The notes under the pieces were generated by a model that was not told the DNA's origin, did no database searches, and was given only the letters and a program-made list of their open reading frames with translations. This document shows, one piece after another, positions 1 to 8,915 of a stretch of 64,000 nt of DNA (positions are counted from its first letter, which is position 1; each line of letters begins with the position of its first letter). The translations under genes and the position numbers were made by a program. The DNA is from Chitinophaga costaii (lineage in GTDB: Bacteria > Bacteroidota > Bacteroidia > Chitinophagales > Chitinophagaceae), in the NCBI RefSeq assembly GCF_900094705.1, contig NZ_FMAR01000014.1, forward strand, positions 1-64,000. The letters are read 5' to 3'.

Positions 1-98
1 AATTATGAATTATGAATTATGAATTATGAATTATGAATTATGAATTATGAATTATGAATTATGAATTATGAATTATGAATTATGAATTATGAATTATG
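1..98. repeat. AATTATG heptanucleotide tandem array (14 perfect copies)
   Basis: Fourteen exact head-to-tail copies of AATTATG run from the first base of the window to 98, so the array may continue to the left. It ends in AATGAT. The same heptamer appears in inverted orientation (CATAATT) at 241-247 and three times at 252-272, just before the alpha-glucosidase start. The two blocks could pair as a long A+T-rich hairpin. Confidence 0.95.
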
Positions 99-240
99 AA
101 TGATATTTAAAGACTTAAAATTAGAATAGAATACCATACATTTCCAATATTATTTAATGCCCCTAAGAATTCTGTACATTAAAGGCATGCTTATCATTGC
201 TTTAATTTCGTGACAAAGTACAATGTATCTAAACAGATTT

Positions 241-272
241 CATAATTAATTCATAATTCATAATTCATAATT
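241..272. repeat. Inverted copies of the heptamer (CATAATT)
   Basis: CATAATT occurs at 241-247 and in three consecutive copies at 252-272. This is the reverse complement of the array unit at 1-98. The block ends five bases before the ATG at 278, so it forms the immediate leader of the alpha-glucosidase gene. Confidence 0.9.
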
Positions 273-277
273 AAATA

Positions 278-1987
278 ATGGTACACGAATGGTGGAAAGA
301 AGCGATCATTTACCAGATCTATCCCCGCAGTTTTAAAGATAGTAATGGGGATGGCATTGGGGATTTGCCAGGTATCTTGGAGAAACTCGATTATCTGGCC
401 AGCCTGGGAGTAGATCTCATTTGGCTAAATCCAGTGTATAGTTCGCCAAATGATGATAATGGTTATGACATTAGCAACTACGAGGACATTATGCTGGAAT
501 TTGGCACCATGGCCGATTTTGATGTTTTGCTGCAAGGCCTGCACCAGCGGGGCATGAAGCTGCTCATGGACCTGGTAGTAAATCATACCAGCGATGAACA
601 TCCCTGGTTTGTGGCATCCCGCTCGTCGCGCGATAATCCTTACCGCGATTTCTATCATTGGTGGCCGGCAGAAAAAGGTACACCACCACCGCGTTTCAGC
701 TTCTTTGACCCCAATGCAGATGCCTGGGCTTTTGATGAGCATACCCAAGCCTGGTACCTGCATTATTTTTCCCGCAAACAACCAGACTTGAATTGGGAAA
801 ATCCCACCGTGCGGGAAGCCGTGTACAACATGATGCGCTTCTGGTTCGATAAAGGGGTAGATGGTTTCCGCATGGATGTCATCTCCTTTATCTCTAAAGA
901 AACACCGCTGGCACCCATTCCGCCGGAGGAGCTGGCAGCCAAATATTATAACGACTGGAGCTATTATTACTCCCATGGACCGCGCTTGCATGAATACCTG
1001 AAGGAAATGCACCAGCGCGCGCTGAAAGACTATAATATTGTTACCATGGCCGAAGCACCCGGCATCCGTGCAGAAGAGGCCTTGCTCTTTGTACACAGCG
1101 ACCGTGAAGAACTACACATGCTCTACCATTTTGAAGGCATGAACCTGGGGTATACGGCTACTGGCTTTAAACGCCCGGATCCCAGCGGGTATGCGCTCAC
1201 AGCATTTAAACAGGTATATTCCAAATGGGATGGGGTATTTGCCAAAGCCGGGTGGGGTACCATTTACCTTGGTAATCACGACCAGCCCCGCATGACCAGC
1301 CGCTGGGGAAACGATGCGCCGGAATATAGACAGGTGTCTGCCAAAATGCTCATCACCTTTTTGCTAAGCATGCGGGCCACACCCATATTCTATGCCGGCG
1401 ACGAACTGGGCATGACCAATATCCGCTTCAACACCATCGACGATTACCGCGATATAGAAACCCACATGATGTATCGTTATCTTCAGAACCGTCATGAAGA
1501 CGTGGCTGCCTTCCTGGAAGATATGAAGACCAGCGCCCGCGACAACGGTCGTACCCCCTTCCAGTGGGATCATACGCCCCATGCCGGATTTACCACAGGT
1601 ACCCCCTGGCTGAAAGTAAATGAAAATTTTCCCTTGCTTAACCAGGCCGACCAGGAAAAAGATCCTGCCTCCGTGTTACAATTCTTCCGGATCCTGCTCC
1701 GCCTCAGAAAGTCACAACCCGCCTTAATTTACGGCGATTATACCCTGTTAGATCCCGATCATGCGCAAGTATATGCTTACACCCGCATCCTGAACCAGGA
1801 TGGCTTTCTGGTGGTCATGAATTTCAGCAAGCAGCAAGTAGTGTATGAACTGCCCCTGGCAGTGAAAGAACAACCCCTGATCAATAACTATCCAGCCATG
1901 CTAAGGGTGGAAAAAACACTGACCCTGCAACCTTACCAGGCATTGATTTTTTCTGTTCCAGGCAGAAGTGGTAAATTAGTCGTCTAA
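278..1987 (+). CDS. GH13 alpha-glucosidase (oligo-1,6-glucosidase type)
   Basis: A cytoplasmic alpha-glucosidase of 569 residues with no signal peptide. The N-terminus WWKEAIIYQIYPRSF is typical of the GH13 oligo-1,6-glucosidase/trehalose-hydrolase group. The four conserved GH13 regions are visible: DLVVNHTSDEHPWF (98-111), GFRMDVI with nucleophile D200, the general acid E259 in TMAEAPG, and NHD at 333-335. The residue after the nucleophile is Val (V201). In characterised enzymes Val here goes with alpha-1,6 (isomaltose-type) activity and Thr with alpha-1,4. Predicted role: hydrolysis of imported isomalto- or malto-oligosaccharides to glucose. A small gene follows 13 bases downstream, suggesting one transcript. 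The substrate preference is inferred from one residue. Confidence 0.93.
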   Translation: MVHEWWKEAIIYQIYPRSFKDSNGDGIGDLPGILEKLDYLASLGVDLIWLNPVYSSPNDDNGYDISNYEDIMLEFGTMADFDVLLQGLHQRGMKLLMDLVVNHTSDEHPWFVASRSSRDNPYRDFYHWWPAEKGTPPPRFSFFDPNADAWAFDEHTQAWYLHYFSRKQPDLNWENPTVREAVYNMMRFWFDKGVDGFRMDVISFISKETPLAPIPPEELAAKYYNDWSYYYSHGPRLHEYLKEMHQRALKDYNIVTMAEAPGIRAEEALLFVHSDREELHMLYHFEGMNLGYTATGFKRPDPSGYALTAFKQVYSKWDGVFAKAGWGTIYLGNHDQPRMTSRWGNDAPEYRQVSAKMLITFLLSMRATPIFYAGDELGMTNIRFNTIDDYRDIETHMMYRYLQNRHEDVAAFLEDMKTSARDNGRTPFQWDHTPHAGFTTGTPWLKVNENFPLLNQADQEKDPASVLQFFRILLRLRKSQPALIYGDYTLLDPDHAQVYAYTRILNQDGFLVVMNFSKQQVVYELPLAVKEQPLINNYPAMLRVEKTLTLQPYQALIFSVPGRSGKLVV

Positions 1988-2000
1988 CCAAAAGGCTTAC

Positions 2001-2546
2001 ATGGAAGAACTATTACTAGGCGTGGGTTCCCGGGTGCAGCACGCCAAACTGGGACCTGGCGTGATCATCGGGCTAAAGTATGCGCAATATGTGGTGACCT
2101 TCATGGACCACGGCATTAAGGAAATCGATAAAACAGACCCCTTATTTGAATCGCTCTATACGGAAAACCGGAGTACCGAAGTAGAAACGGCCTCCCAGGC
2201 AGAAGTATCTTTATTAAAAATTCTGCGCCAGTGGGGTGGCATTACTGAAATAGTGCCGCTGGGCGATCGCTGGCAAGATGGCACCCTGTTGCTGCAACCC
2301 AAAGACAAGACCCAGCAGCCAAAGGAGCTGCCCATCTCGGTATTTTTTCACAAAATTGTAATGCTACGCGACCGCCTGCGCGTGCTGGAGCAGCAACTGA
2401 ATGCCCATAAGGTACTCAGTGATGAAGAGAAGATTAACCTGCAGCAGTACATTACTCGCATTTACGGTTCGCTCACAACGTTCAATGTACTATTCAAAAA
2501 CAAAGAACATTGGTTTATAGGGGAAAAGGGTGGCAAAGAAGATTGA
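2001..2546 (+). CDS. Conserved hypothetical protein, N-terminal Tudor/KOW-like domain
   Basis: I do not recognise a named family for this 181-residue protein. The first ~45 residues (VGSRVQHAKLGPGVIIGL, then VVTFMDHGIKEI) resemble the small beta-barrel seen at the C-terminus of UvrD/PcrA helicases and in CarD/Tudor-like modules, where G-x-V-x-H-x-x-x-G-x-G-x-V is the core. The rest is charged and probably helical, with a segment at about 118-150 (MLRDRLRVLEQQLNAHKVLS) that could form a coiled coil. There is no signal peptide or membrane segment. It starts 13 bases after the alpha-glucosidase stop, so the two are probably co-transcribed. A nucleic-acid or RNA-polymerase contact role is possible but not shown. 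Confidence 0.75.
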   Translation: MEELLLGVGSRVQHAKLGPGVIIGLKYAQYVVTFMDHGIKEIDKTDPLFESLYTENRSTEVETASQAEVSLLKILRQWGGITEIVPLGDRWQDGTLLLQPKDKTQQPKELPISVFFHKIVMLRDRLRVLEQQLNAHKVLSDEEKINLQQYITRIYGSLTTFNVLFKNKEHWFIGEKGGKED

Positions 2547-2721
2547 TGTTATTCGGGCATTTCAGTATGGTTTGCTGCTTTTCTTAAAATGCCTTTTTCC
2601 CCATAGTTGCCGCCAGGCCGGCATAAGCACTGATAACGGCTGGTAATCCGCCCCCCTGGTGTATAGGAGCCATTGGATGATTGCATTATTTTATATTATT
2701 TTCCGGCCTTAAATTTCCGTC

Positions 2722-4047
2722 ATGACGTTATTGAAATTCATTCCACTGGCGCTGCTGGGCGTATGGCTTTCGGCCTGCCACACTAGCGCACCCGCGCAAA
2801 CCGATACGGGCTTTGTAACCGTGGAGGGTACGCATTTTGCATTAAATGGCCACCCTTACTACTACCTCGGTACCAATTTCTGGGCAGGCCTCAACCTGGG
2901 ATCCAAAGGTAGCGGCGGCCAGCGGGATCGGCTGCTGCGGGAGCTGGATCGCCTGCAAAGCTTGGGCATTAACAACCTACGTATTATGGGCGGTAGCGAA
3001 GGCCCGGATACCGCACCTTTCCGCATGCTGCCCTCCCTGCAAACCAAGCCGGGTGTATATAATCCTGAAGTATTGGACGGGCTGGATTTTTTATTGAGCG
3101 AAATGCAAAAGCGCCACCTCTACGCGATTGTATGCCTCAACAATTTCTGGAACTGGAGCGGTGGTATGAGCCAATACCTGGTATGGGCCGGAGCGGCAGA
3201 CAGTATTCCCAATCCTTCGTCCGAGAAACCGGAAAGCTGGGGTATATACCAGGCCTTTACGGCCCAGTTTTATAGCAATCCTAAAGCGGTAAACCTTTTT
3301 AATCAGCACATCCGGTTTATTGTAGATCACGTGAACCCCTACACGAAAAAAGCTTATAAGGACGATCCCACCATCATGGCCTGGGAGCTGGCCAATGAGC
3401 CACGTGCAGACACCAATATAGCCGGCATGCACACCTGGATCAATGAAACAGCGGGCCTGCTCAAAAGCCTGGACCCTCACCACCTGGTTACCACCGGCAG
3501 CGAAGGCGCTACCTCCGGTGCCAGTGCCGGCACCGACCTGGTGCGCGATCATGAGAGTCCCAACATTGATTACGCCACCATTCACATCTGGGTACAAAAC
3601 TGGAATATTTACGACCCGGCCAAGGCCGATGCTACCTTTGAACCTGCCGTGCGGTACGCCCACCACTACCTGGATCAGCATGTGGCCTATGCCCAACAAC
3701 TGAAAAAGCCCCTGATACTGGAAGAATTTGGCATTTCCAGGGATGGAAATAACTACCAACGCAATTCCCCTACAATAATTCGCGACAAATACTATCAAAA
3801 TATTTTTGATGCGGTATTTGATTATGCAAATAAAGACAGTAGTATTGTGTCCGGAGTGAATTTCTGGGCCTGGGGCGGCGAAGGCAAGCCAAGGGTGCCA
3901 GGGGGCATGTGGAAACCAGGAGATGATTTTCTGGGCGATCCGCCCCACGAAGCACAGGGCTGGTACTCTGTGTTCGACAATGATAGCTCCACCATTCAGG
4001 TAATTAAAACCAGCGCGGCCAGGTTCAATGGCTTAGCTAAAAAATAA
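2722..4047 (+). CDS. GH5 (GH5_7-like) endo-beta-1,4-mannanase, lipoprotein
   Basis: A 441-residue surface or periplasmic lipoprotein. The signal peptide ends in the lipobox LSAC (C19). The catalytic (beta/alpha)8 domain begins near residue 30 (VEGTHFALNGHPYYYLGTN) and carries the family landmarks: AWELANEPR with acid/base E226, HIW near 288-290, and LEEFGIS with nucleophile E335. The late FWAWGGEG motif is also usual in GH5 mannanases. Predicted reaction: internal cleavage of beta-1,4-mannan, glucomannan or galactomannan. Mannose released could be processed via manA at 27.6 kb, although the two genes are not linked. A strong terminator follows at 4080-4112. Confidence 0.93.
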   Translation: MTLLKFIPLALLGVWLSACHTSAPAQTDTGFVTVEGTHFALNGHPYYYLGTNFWAGLNLGSKGSGGQRDRLLRELDRLQSLGINNLRIMGGSEGPDTAPFRMLPSLQTKPGVYNPEVLDGLDFLLSEMQKRHLYAIVCLNNFWNWSGGMSQYLVWAGAADSIPNPSSEKPESWGIYQAFTAQFYSNPKAVNLFNQHIRFIVDHVNPYTKKAYKDDPTIMAWELANEPRADTNIAGMHTWINETAGLLKSLDPHHLVTTGSEGATSGASAGTDLVRDHESPNIDYATIHIWVQNWNIYDPAKADATFEPAVRYAHHYLDQHVAYAQQLKKPLILEEFGISRDGNNYQRNSPTIIRDKYYQNIFDAVFDYANKDSSIVSGVNFWAWGGEGKPRVPGGMWKPGDDFLGDPPHEAQGWYSVFDNDSSTIQVIKTSAARFNGLAKK

Positions 4048-4079
4048 ACAACAAACAACACGTTCTAGTTTTGTTCCAC

Positions 4080-4112
4080 AGCCGCTTCCATCCGGAAGCG
4101 GCTTTATTTTTT
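4080..4112 (+). terminator. Rho-independent terminator after the mannanase
   Basis: The arms AGCCGCTTCC (4080-4089) and GGAAGCGGCT (4094-4103) form a perfect 10-bp stem with a 4-base loop, followed by TTATTTTTT. It lies between the mannanase and the convergent YoaK-type gene. Confidence 0.9.
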
Positions 4113-4854
4113 ACAGGGAATCCTGGACCTGCCTGTGCCGCAGGTGATAGCGGGCCTTTAAAATCTTTACCCGGAAATAATCGTAAAAAATAGCAAAGAT
4201 TAAAATAACGGCAGGGATGACCAGCGCTTTGTAATGGAAAAAGTTAAAACAATACCCGCCCAAAATACCCCCCAGAAAAAAGAAAAAAATAATGGTAACC
4301 CGCAGGATAATGCGCCGGTTAATATCGGCCCGGGACGGCGGATGGCCAGCCAGGGCTGATGCCAGGTCTATACCCAGGTCGGTAAACATACCCGTGAGGT
4401 GGGTAGTACGTACAACAGAGCCGGAGATCATTGTTACCAGGGCATTTTGTAACCCCATGGCAAAGAGCAGGCTGCCGGCAAACAACTCCGTAGCTTTATT
4501 GGTACGGTCATACAAATGCCCGAAAGTGGCTACCAGCAGTAATATCAGTATTTCCAGGGCCAGGGGTAGGGTATAGGCGTAGGTTTTGTTGCGGCCCACC
4601 CGGGCTATGTGCAAACCGGTAAAAAAAGCCCCGGACAGGAACAGCAGCAGCCATAACACAATAATACCCAGCGATTGAAAATCTCCTTCCGTAAGCCGCA
4701 CCGCCAGTAAGGCAGCGTGTCCGGTAACATTGGTCGTTAATACCATAAAAGCCAGGAAACCATAAGCGTTCACGAATCCTGCGGTAAGGCATAAAAGCAC
4801 CGCCAGGCGCATGTTGTGGATAAATCCTCTCTTCTTTCCCGTATGACGAAACAT
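4111..4854 (-). CDS. YoaK/DUF1275 family membrane protein
   Basis: A 247-residue inner-membrane protein with six or seven hydrophobic segments. The N-terminal AGFVNAYGFL...TTNVTGHAALLA and the later MGLQNALV...VVRTTHLTGMFTDLG blocks are characteristic of the YoaK/DUF1275 family. Its biochemical function is unknown. A basic tail (RVKILKARYHLRHRQVQ) ends the protein on the cytoplasmic side. It is transcribed toward the mannanase and nearly abuts the terminator between them. M15 (4812) is an alternative start; the longer form keeps a basic leader (MFRHTGKKRGF). Confidence 0.88.
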   Translation of the reverse strand: MFRHTGKKRGFIHNMRLAVLLCLTAGFVNAYGFLAFMVLTTNVTGHAALLAVRLTEGDFQSLGIIVLWLLLFLSGAFFTGLHIARVGRNKTYAYTLPLALEILILLLVATFGHLYDRTNKATELFAGSLLFAMGLQNALVTMISGSVVRTTHLTGMFTDLGIDLASALAGHPPSRADINRRIILRVTIIFFFFLGGILGGYCFNFFHYKALVIPAVILIFAIFYDYFRVKILKARYHLRHRQVQDSL

Positions 4855-4930
4855 GGGTCTAATTTACAAAAAACGCTGCGATATGCACCCATGTACATAG
4901 CCGCCCAAGTCATCCTACCGTTTTTCCCCG

Positions 4931-4938
4931 TACTTTAG
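4931..4938 (+). promoter_or_regulatory. Candidate -7 element for the GH63-like gene
   Basis: TACTTTAG matches seven of eight positions of the Bacteroidota -7 consensus TAnnTTTG and lies 20 bases before the ATG at 4959. No clear -33 TTG at 19 bp spacing. Confidence 0.3.
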
Positions 4939-4958
4939 CAATCGTAAAATGTTCACCC

Positions 4959-7562
4959 ATGCATGAAGAACAGAACAGGCTCAAGGATCCATCTTGGAAG
5001 AAATGGGGTCCCTACGTATCGGACCGGCAATGGGGTACTGTACGGGAAGACTACAGCGCCAATCAAGACCCCTGGAACTACACCACCCACGACATGGCCC
5101 GCAGTTATGCCTATCGCTGGGGAGAAGAAGGCATTGCCGGCATTAGCGACGAAAAGCAAACCCTTTGTTTTGCACTGGCCCTCTGGAATAAGAAAGACCC
5201 CATCCTCAAAGAAAGATATTTTGGTCTCAATAACGCCGAAGGAAATCATGGAGAAGATGTGAAAGAGCTGTACTACTATCTGGATAGTACTCCTACCCAT
5301 AGCTACATGAAAACCCTGTATAAATATCCGCAAACGGCTTATCCCTATCAACAACTAATAGAAGAGAACCATCGCCGCGACCGTACCATGGCGGAATATG
5401 AGCTGATAGATACTGGCATCTTCAACAACAATGCGTATTTCGATGTATTCACCGAGTATGCCAAAAGCTCTACGGATGACATTCTGGTACGCATCACCAT
5501 CCACAACCGTGGTCAAGAATCTGCATCGCTGTCGGTGCTACCCACCCTGTGGTTCCGCAACTCCTGGTCCTGGGGTTACGAGCCAGACCGGCCTCACCTG
5601 GGTAAAGACAGCGGTAATACTATCCGCATCCGGCATAATACCCTGGCCAATAAGTATTGGCTATATGAAGGTAACCCTCAACCGTTATTTTGCGATAACG
5701 ACACCAATGTAAAACGCCTCTACCAACAGGATGGGCAGGGTAGGTACTACAAAGACGGCATTAACGACCATGTGATTAGCGGGGCCAATAGTGTAAACCC
5801 GGAAATGTACGGTACCAAGGCTGCCCTGCATTATGATCTCTCGCTGGAACCAGGCGGGTCTTACACCATCCGCCTGCAACTCACCACTGAGCGGCAGCCC
5901 TTCACCAACTTCGACGCCACTTTTCAAAGCCGCCTGCAGGAAGCAGATGATTTCTATGCGCAGCTTCAAAAAGATATAACAGATGAAGACCTGCGCTCCA
6001 TCCAGCGCCAGGCATTGTCTGGTATGTTGTGGAACAAACAGTTTTACTACTACAATCTTCATAAATGGATACAGGGCGATCCCGCCATGCCGCCCCCACC
6101 GCCGGGCCGCGATAAAGGCCGCAACCACCATTGGCTGCACCTGCATAACTCAGATATCATTTCCATGCCCGACAAGTGGGAGTTTCCCTGGTATGCCTCC
6201 TGGGACCTTGCTTTCCATTGCCAAACCCTGGCCATGGTGGATGTGGAATTTGCCAAACAACAATTGCTGCTGCTCACCAAAGAATGGTACATGCACCCCA
6301 GCGGAAAGTTACCTGCCTACGAATGGGAGTTCGACGATACCAACCCACCTGTGATGGCCGGAGCCGCCTGGGAGATTTACCGCATGGAAATAGAAGCCGG
6401 TGGCCAGGGCGACCGCCGTTTCCTGGAAGCTATCTTTCACAAACTAGTGATTAATTTTACCTGGTGGGTAAACCGGAAAGATGAAGATGGGCTGAATATT
6501 TTTGAAGGTGGATTCCTGGGTATGGATAATATCGGCGTGTTTGACCGCAACACACCCCTGCCGCCAAACGCCGTGCTGGAGCAGGCAGACGGTACCGGGT
6601 GGATGGCGGCTTCCGCACTGAACATGTTGACGATAGCCCTGGAACTAGCCCGCGAAAACGATGTGTACGAAGCTATGGCGGTAAAATTCTTCGAACACTT
6701 TTTATACATCGCAGGCGCTATTGCCGGTATTGGCGGCCAGTCTGTAGCGTTGTGGGATGAGCAGGACGAATTCTTTTACGATCAGCTCCGCTACGAAGGC
6801 CTGCCCCCGGTAACCCTGCGTACCCGCAGCCTGGCCAATGTAGTGCCGCTATTTGCCGTTCAGGTGTTAGATAGTAATATGCTGAAACAATTACCGGAAT
6901 TTACCACTCATATGAACTGGTTCCTGCGTCACCGGCCAGACCTGGCGTCCATGGTGTCGCGCTGGTACGAAGAAGGGAATAATGAAAAACATTTGCTGAG
7001 CTTATTACGCGGACACCGCATGAAACGCATACTCAAAAGGGTGCTGGACGAAACAGAGTTCCTCAGCGATCATGGTGTACGCTCTCTCTCTAAATACCAC
7101 AATGATCATCCTTATGCTTATAATTTTAACGGGCAAGATATGAGCATACGCTATATACCCGGAGAAAGCGACAGTGGCATGTTTGGGGGCAATTCTAATT
7201 GGCGCGGACCGGTGTGGATGCCCATCAATTTCCTGATCATTTGCAGCCTCCAGCGTTTTCAGGATTATTACAGTGACGATTTTAAAGTGGAATATCCTAC
7301 CAACTCCGGTAACTATCTAACCCTGCGCGAGATTGCCGATGCACTGTCTTCCCGCTTAATCCGCATTTTCAAAAAAGATGAGCATGGTCGCCGTCCCGTA
7401 TTTAACTCCTATGACAAATTACAGCAAGATCCGCATTTCCGCGATTACATTCTCTTCCACGAATATTATCATGGAGACGACGGCCACGGCATTGGTGCCA
7501 GCCATCAAACCGGCTGGAGTGGTCTCATTGCCAACCTGATCAAGCGTAGTTATAAACAGTAA
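4959..7562 (+). CDS. GH63-like (MGH1-like) glycoside hydrolase
   Basis: A large 867-residue cytoplasmic protein without a signal peptide. It begins with the block WGPYVSDRQWGTVREDYS and THDMARSYAYRWGEEG, typical of bacterial MGH1-like/GH63 proteins annotated as glucosidase or mannosyl-oligosaccharide glucosidase. The (alpha/alpha)6 catalytic part contains FPWYASWDLAFH, where D416 aligns with the general acid of the family, then RGPVWMPIN and, near the end, HEYYHGDDGHGIGASH. The expected activity is exo-hydrolysis of an alpha-linked glucoside or mannoside. Bacterial members of this subgroup are poorly characterised, so the substrate is open. A weak -7 element lies at 4931. Confidence 0.9.
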   Translation: MHEEQNRLKDPSWKKWGPYVSDRQWGTVREDYSANQDPWNYTTHDMARSYAYRWGEEGIAGISDEKQTLCFALALWNKKDPILKERYFGLNNAEGNHGEDVKELYYYLDSTPTHSYMKTLYKYPQTAYPYQQLIEENHRRDRTMAEYELIDTGIFNNNAYFDVFTEYAKSSTDDILVRITIHNRGQESASLSVLPTLWFRNSWSWGYEPDRPHLGKDSGNTIRIRHNTLANKYWLYEGNPQPLFCDNDTNVKRLYQQDGQGRYYKDGINDHVISGANSVNPEMYGTKAALHYDLSLEPGGSYTIRLQLTTERQPFTNFDATFQSRLQEADDFYAQLQKDITDEDLRSIQRQALSGMLWNKQFYYYNLHKWIQGDPAMPPPPPGRDKGRNHHWLHLHNSDIISMPDKWEFPWYASWDLAFHCQTLAMVDVEFAKQQLLLLTKEWYMHPSGKLPAYEWEFDDTNPPVMAGAAWEIYRMEIEAGGQGDRRFLEAIFHKLVINFTWWVNRKDEDGLNIFEGGFLGMDNIGVFDRNTPLPPNAVLEQADGTGWMAASALNMLTIALELARENDVYEAMAVKFFEHFLYIAGAIAGIGGQSVALWDEQDEFFYDQLRYEGLPPVTLRTRSLANVVPLFAVQVLDSNMLKQLPEFTTHMNWFLRHRPDLASMVSRWYEEGNNEKHLLSLLRGHRMKRILKRVLDETEFLSDHGVRSLSKYHNDHPYAYNFNGQDMSIRYIPGESDSGMFGGNSNWRGPVWMPINFLIICSLQRFQDYYSDDFKVEYPTNSGNYLTLREIADALSSRLIRIFKKDEHGRRPVFNSYDKLQQDPHFRDYILFHEYYHGDDGHGIGASHQTGWSGLIANLIKRSYKQ

Positions 7563-7600
7563 CGAGCGAAATACAAATTTGAACATCTTTATAAATAGAA

Positions 7601-7632
7601 AGCCGCCCTACATTTTAAGTAGAGCGGCTATT
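7601..7632 (-). terminator. Terminator hairpin between GH63-like gene and proline-rich gene
   Basis: AGCCGCCCTAC (7601-7611) pairs with GTAGAGCGGCT (7619-7629) with one mismatch. Read on the minus strand the stem is followed by a T-rich stretch (TTCTATTTAT), so it best serves the minus-strand proline-rich gene, while lying at the end of the plus-strand gene. Confidence 0.65.
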
Positions 7633-7671
7633 GCGCTATTATAATAATGAAATTAAAATTCGCCAGCTGTA

Positions 7672-8052
7672 TTACCTGGAAGATGGCGTTCCAGGGGAAG
7701 GAGGTGTTGGTGGCGTGCCAGGCATGGGCGTAGGTGAAGGAACTGGAGTAGGGTTGGTAGGCTGGGAAGGTGTACCCGGCGTAGGTGAACCTGGTATAGA
7801 AGGAGGTGTTCCCGGCTTGGGTGTGGGCGATGGCGTAGGGGTGGGCGGTGCAGGATATGGCAATGGGGTAGGTGTAGGCGATGGGGTAGGTGTACCCGGT
7901 AATGGAATACCCGGCACAGTATCCATCAGCATTGAAATAACCGGGCTGGCCGGTATATTTTTGTGAGCCGTTGCGGCCTGCACCATGCATATGCTGAAGA
8001 GTAATCCAGCGCTATACAAGCACTGCTTTACCGTGAAAATTGGCTTTTTCAT
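7672..8052 (-). CDS. Secreted Pro/Thr-rich low-complexity protein
   Basis: A 126-residue protein: a signal peptide (MKKPIFTVKQCLYSAGLLFS, cleavage probably near ATA at 27-29), a ~20-residue spacer, then about 75 residues made almost only of Pro, Thr, Ser and Gly in PTPSPTP/PGTP-type repeats up to the C-terminus. There are no other domains. Such tails behave as extended linkers. Here there is no attached domain, so this is either a free secreted proline-rich polypeptide or a linker remnant. The opposite strand of the repeat also gives a Gly/Val open frame, which I regard as a shadow because the signal peptide is on the minus strand. Confidence 0.7.
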   Translation of the reverse strand: MKKPIFTVKQCLYSAGLLFSICMVQAATAHKNIPASPVISMLMDTVPGIPLPGTPTPSPTPTPLPYPAPPTPTPSPTPKPGTPPSIPGSPTPGTPSQPTNPTPVPSPTPMPGTPPTPPSPGTPSSR

Positions 8053-8541
8053 AAAGTGAGCATTTAGTGATTAATGATACTAGTACGAAAGCCATGCCAC
8101 AGAATGAAATCCTTTGCCATGCCGCATTTCAGCGAATACAGCTATTGTACAAGAACCATAATGGTATATACCAGCAATGAAAGCTGCTCCTTCACCGCCC
8201 GTTGCAGGGCGTATTCTCTACGCGTAGCCCACGCCTCACCAAGTTGGCGATAACCTGCTACAGCGTATGCCCCATTCATACGATATATGCCCGTTTCAGG
8301 CGATGGCACTATCCTTGCCTGTGTATTGGAAGTATAAAATTGTTCCTCATACATTTACATACATGTGCATGGGTGGGTTTATCTAAACTCGCCCCTTTTT
8401 TTTGCTGTATACTCACTCACTAACGCCTTTCCCTTTTAACAGCATGTACCCAAAATTAAGATGCGATTAAATTACACGCATAATGCGCTTTTAAGCCGGA
8501 TATGGGTTATCTTTCTTTCAATAAATAAATGGATATACACT
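8053..8541. other. Intergenic region, no convincing gene
   Basis: 489 bases between the divergently transcribed proline-rich and His/Lys-rich genes. A 70-codon open frame on the minus strand (8142-8354) is possible but has no recognisable domain or signal. A T-run (8396-8403) and A+T-rich stretches are present. I see no RNA gene or full promoter consensus. Confidence 0.5.
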
Positions 8542-8739
8542 ATGAAGAAATTCTTATTACTTGCTACAAGCGCCCTGCTGGCTACCGGCACCTTTGCAAC
8601 ACCATTGTCTGCTGCGTTTCAGTCTCCGCCGCAACATGCGGAAAGACAAGCGCCGGTACCGCATAAAAAGCATAAGAAAAAACATCACCACCATGGTAAA
8701 AAACATGCGCATGCAGTGCCGGTTAGAAAACCAGCATAA
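8542..8739 (+). CDS. Small secreted His/Lys-rich peptide
   Basis: A 65-residue product starting at the ATG at 8542 (MKKFLLLATSALLATG). A longer upstream in-frame start at 8461 would precede the signal peptide and is rejected. After the signal peptide the mature part is short and very basic, with HKKHKKKHHHHGKKHAHA near the C-terminus. The His cluster could bind metal ions and the Lys residues DNA, heparin-like polymers or lipopolysaccharide; this is inference from composition. It heads a run of three similar small secreted proteins (8542, 8916, 9215) and is followed by its own terminator at 8773. Confidence 0.75.
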   Translation: MKKFLLLATSALLATGTFATPLSAAFQSPPQHAERQAPVPHKKHKKKHHHHGKKHAHAVPVRKPA

Positions 8740-8772
8740 GTTATCCATGTTGTTTTGTTAGTTGTTTAAAGT

Positions 8773-8806
8773 AAGAGGCTGTTCTACAAGGAACAGTCTC
8801 TTTTGT
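8773..8806 (+). terminator. Rho-independent terminator
   Basis: AAGAGGCTGTTC (8773-8784) pairs with GAACAGTCTCTT (8791-8802) with one G-T pair and a 6-base loop, followed by TTTTGTTTTTG. It separates the His/Lys-rich peptide from the Lys/Ala-rich pair. Confidence 0.85.
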
Positions 8807-8915
8807 TTTTGTTAACATAAATTAAGATATACTTAAAACGGGAGAGGGGGTTAAACTAAACATGCAAAGCGGGCGTCTTACCTACAAACAAATTAAAAAC
8901 ATAAAAAATAATACA

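Noticed and set aside
425..1096. 223-codon minus-strand frame across the alpha-glucosidase
   Set aside because: Antisense shadow of a conserved GH13 gene.
3091..3948. 285-codon minus-strand frame across the mannanase
   Set aside because: Antisense shadow of the GH5 gene.
7631..7966. Gly/Val-rich plus-strand frame opposite the Pro/Thr-rich gene
   Set aside because: Complement of the repeat DNA; the signal peptide and terminator fit the minus strand.
8142..8354. 70-codon minus-strand frame upstream of the small-peptide genes
   Set aside because: No signal, domain or terminator supports it; possible but not convincing, so not listed as a gene.
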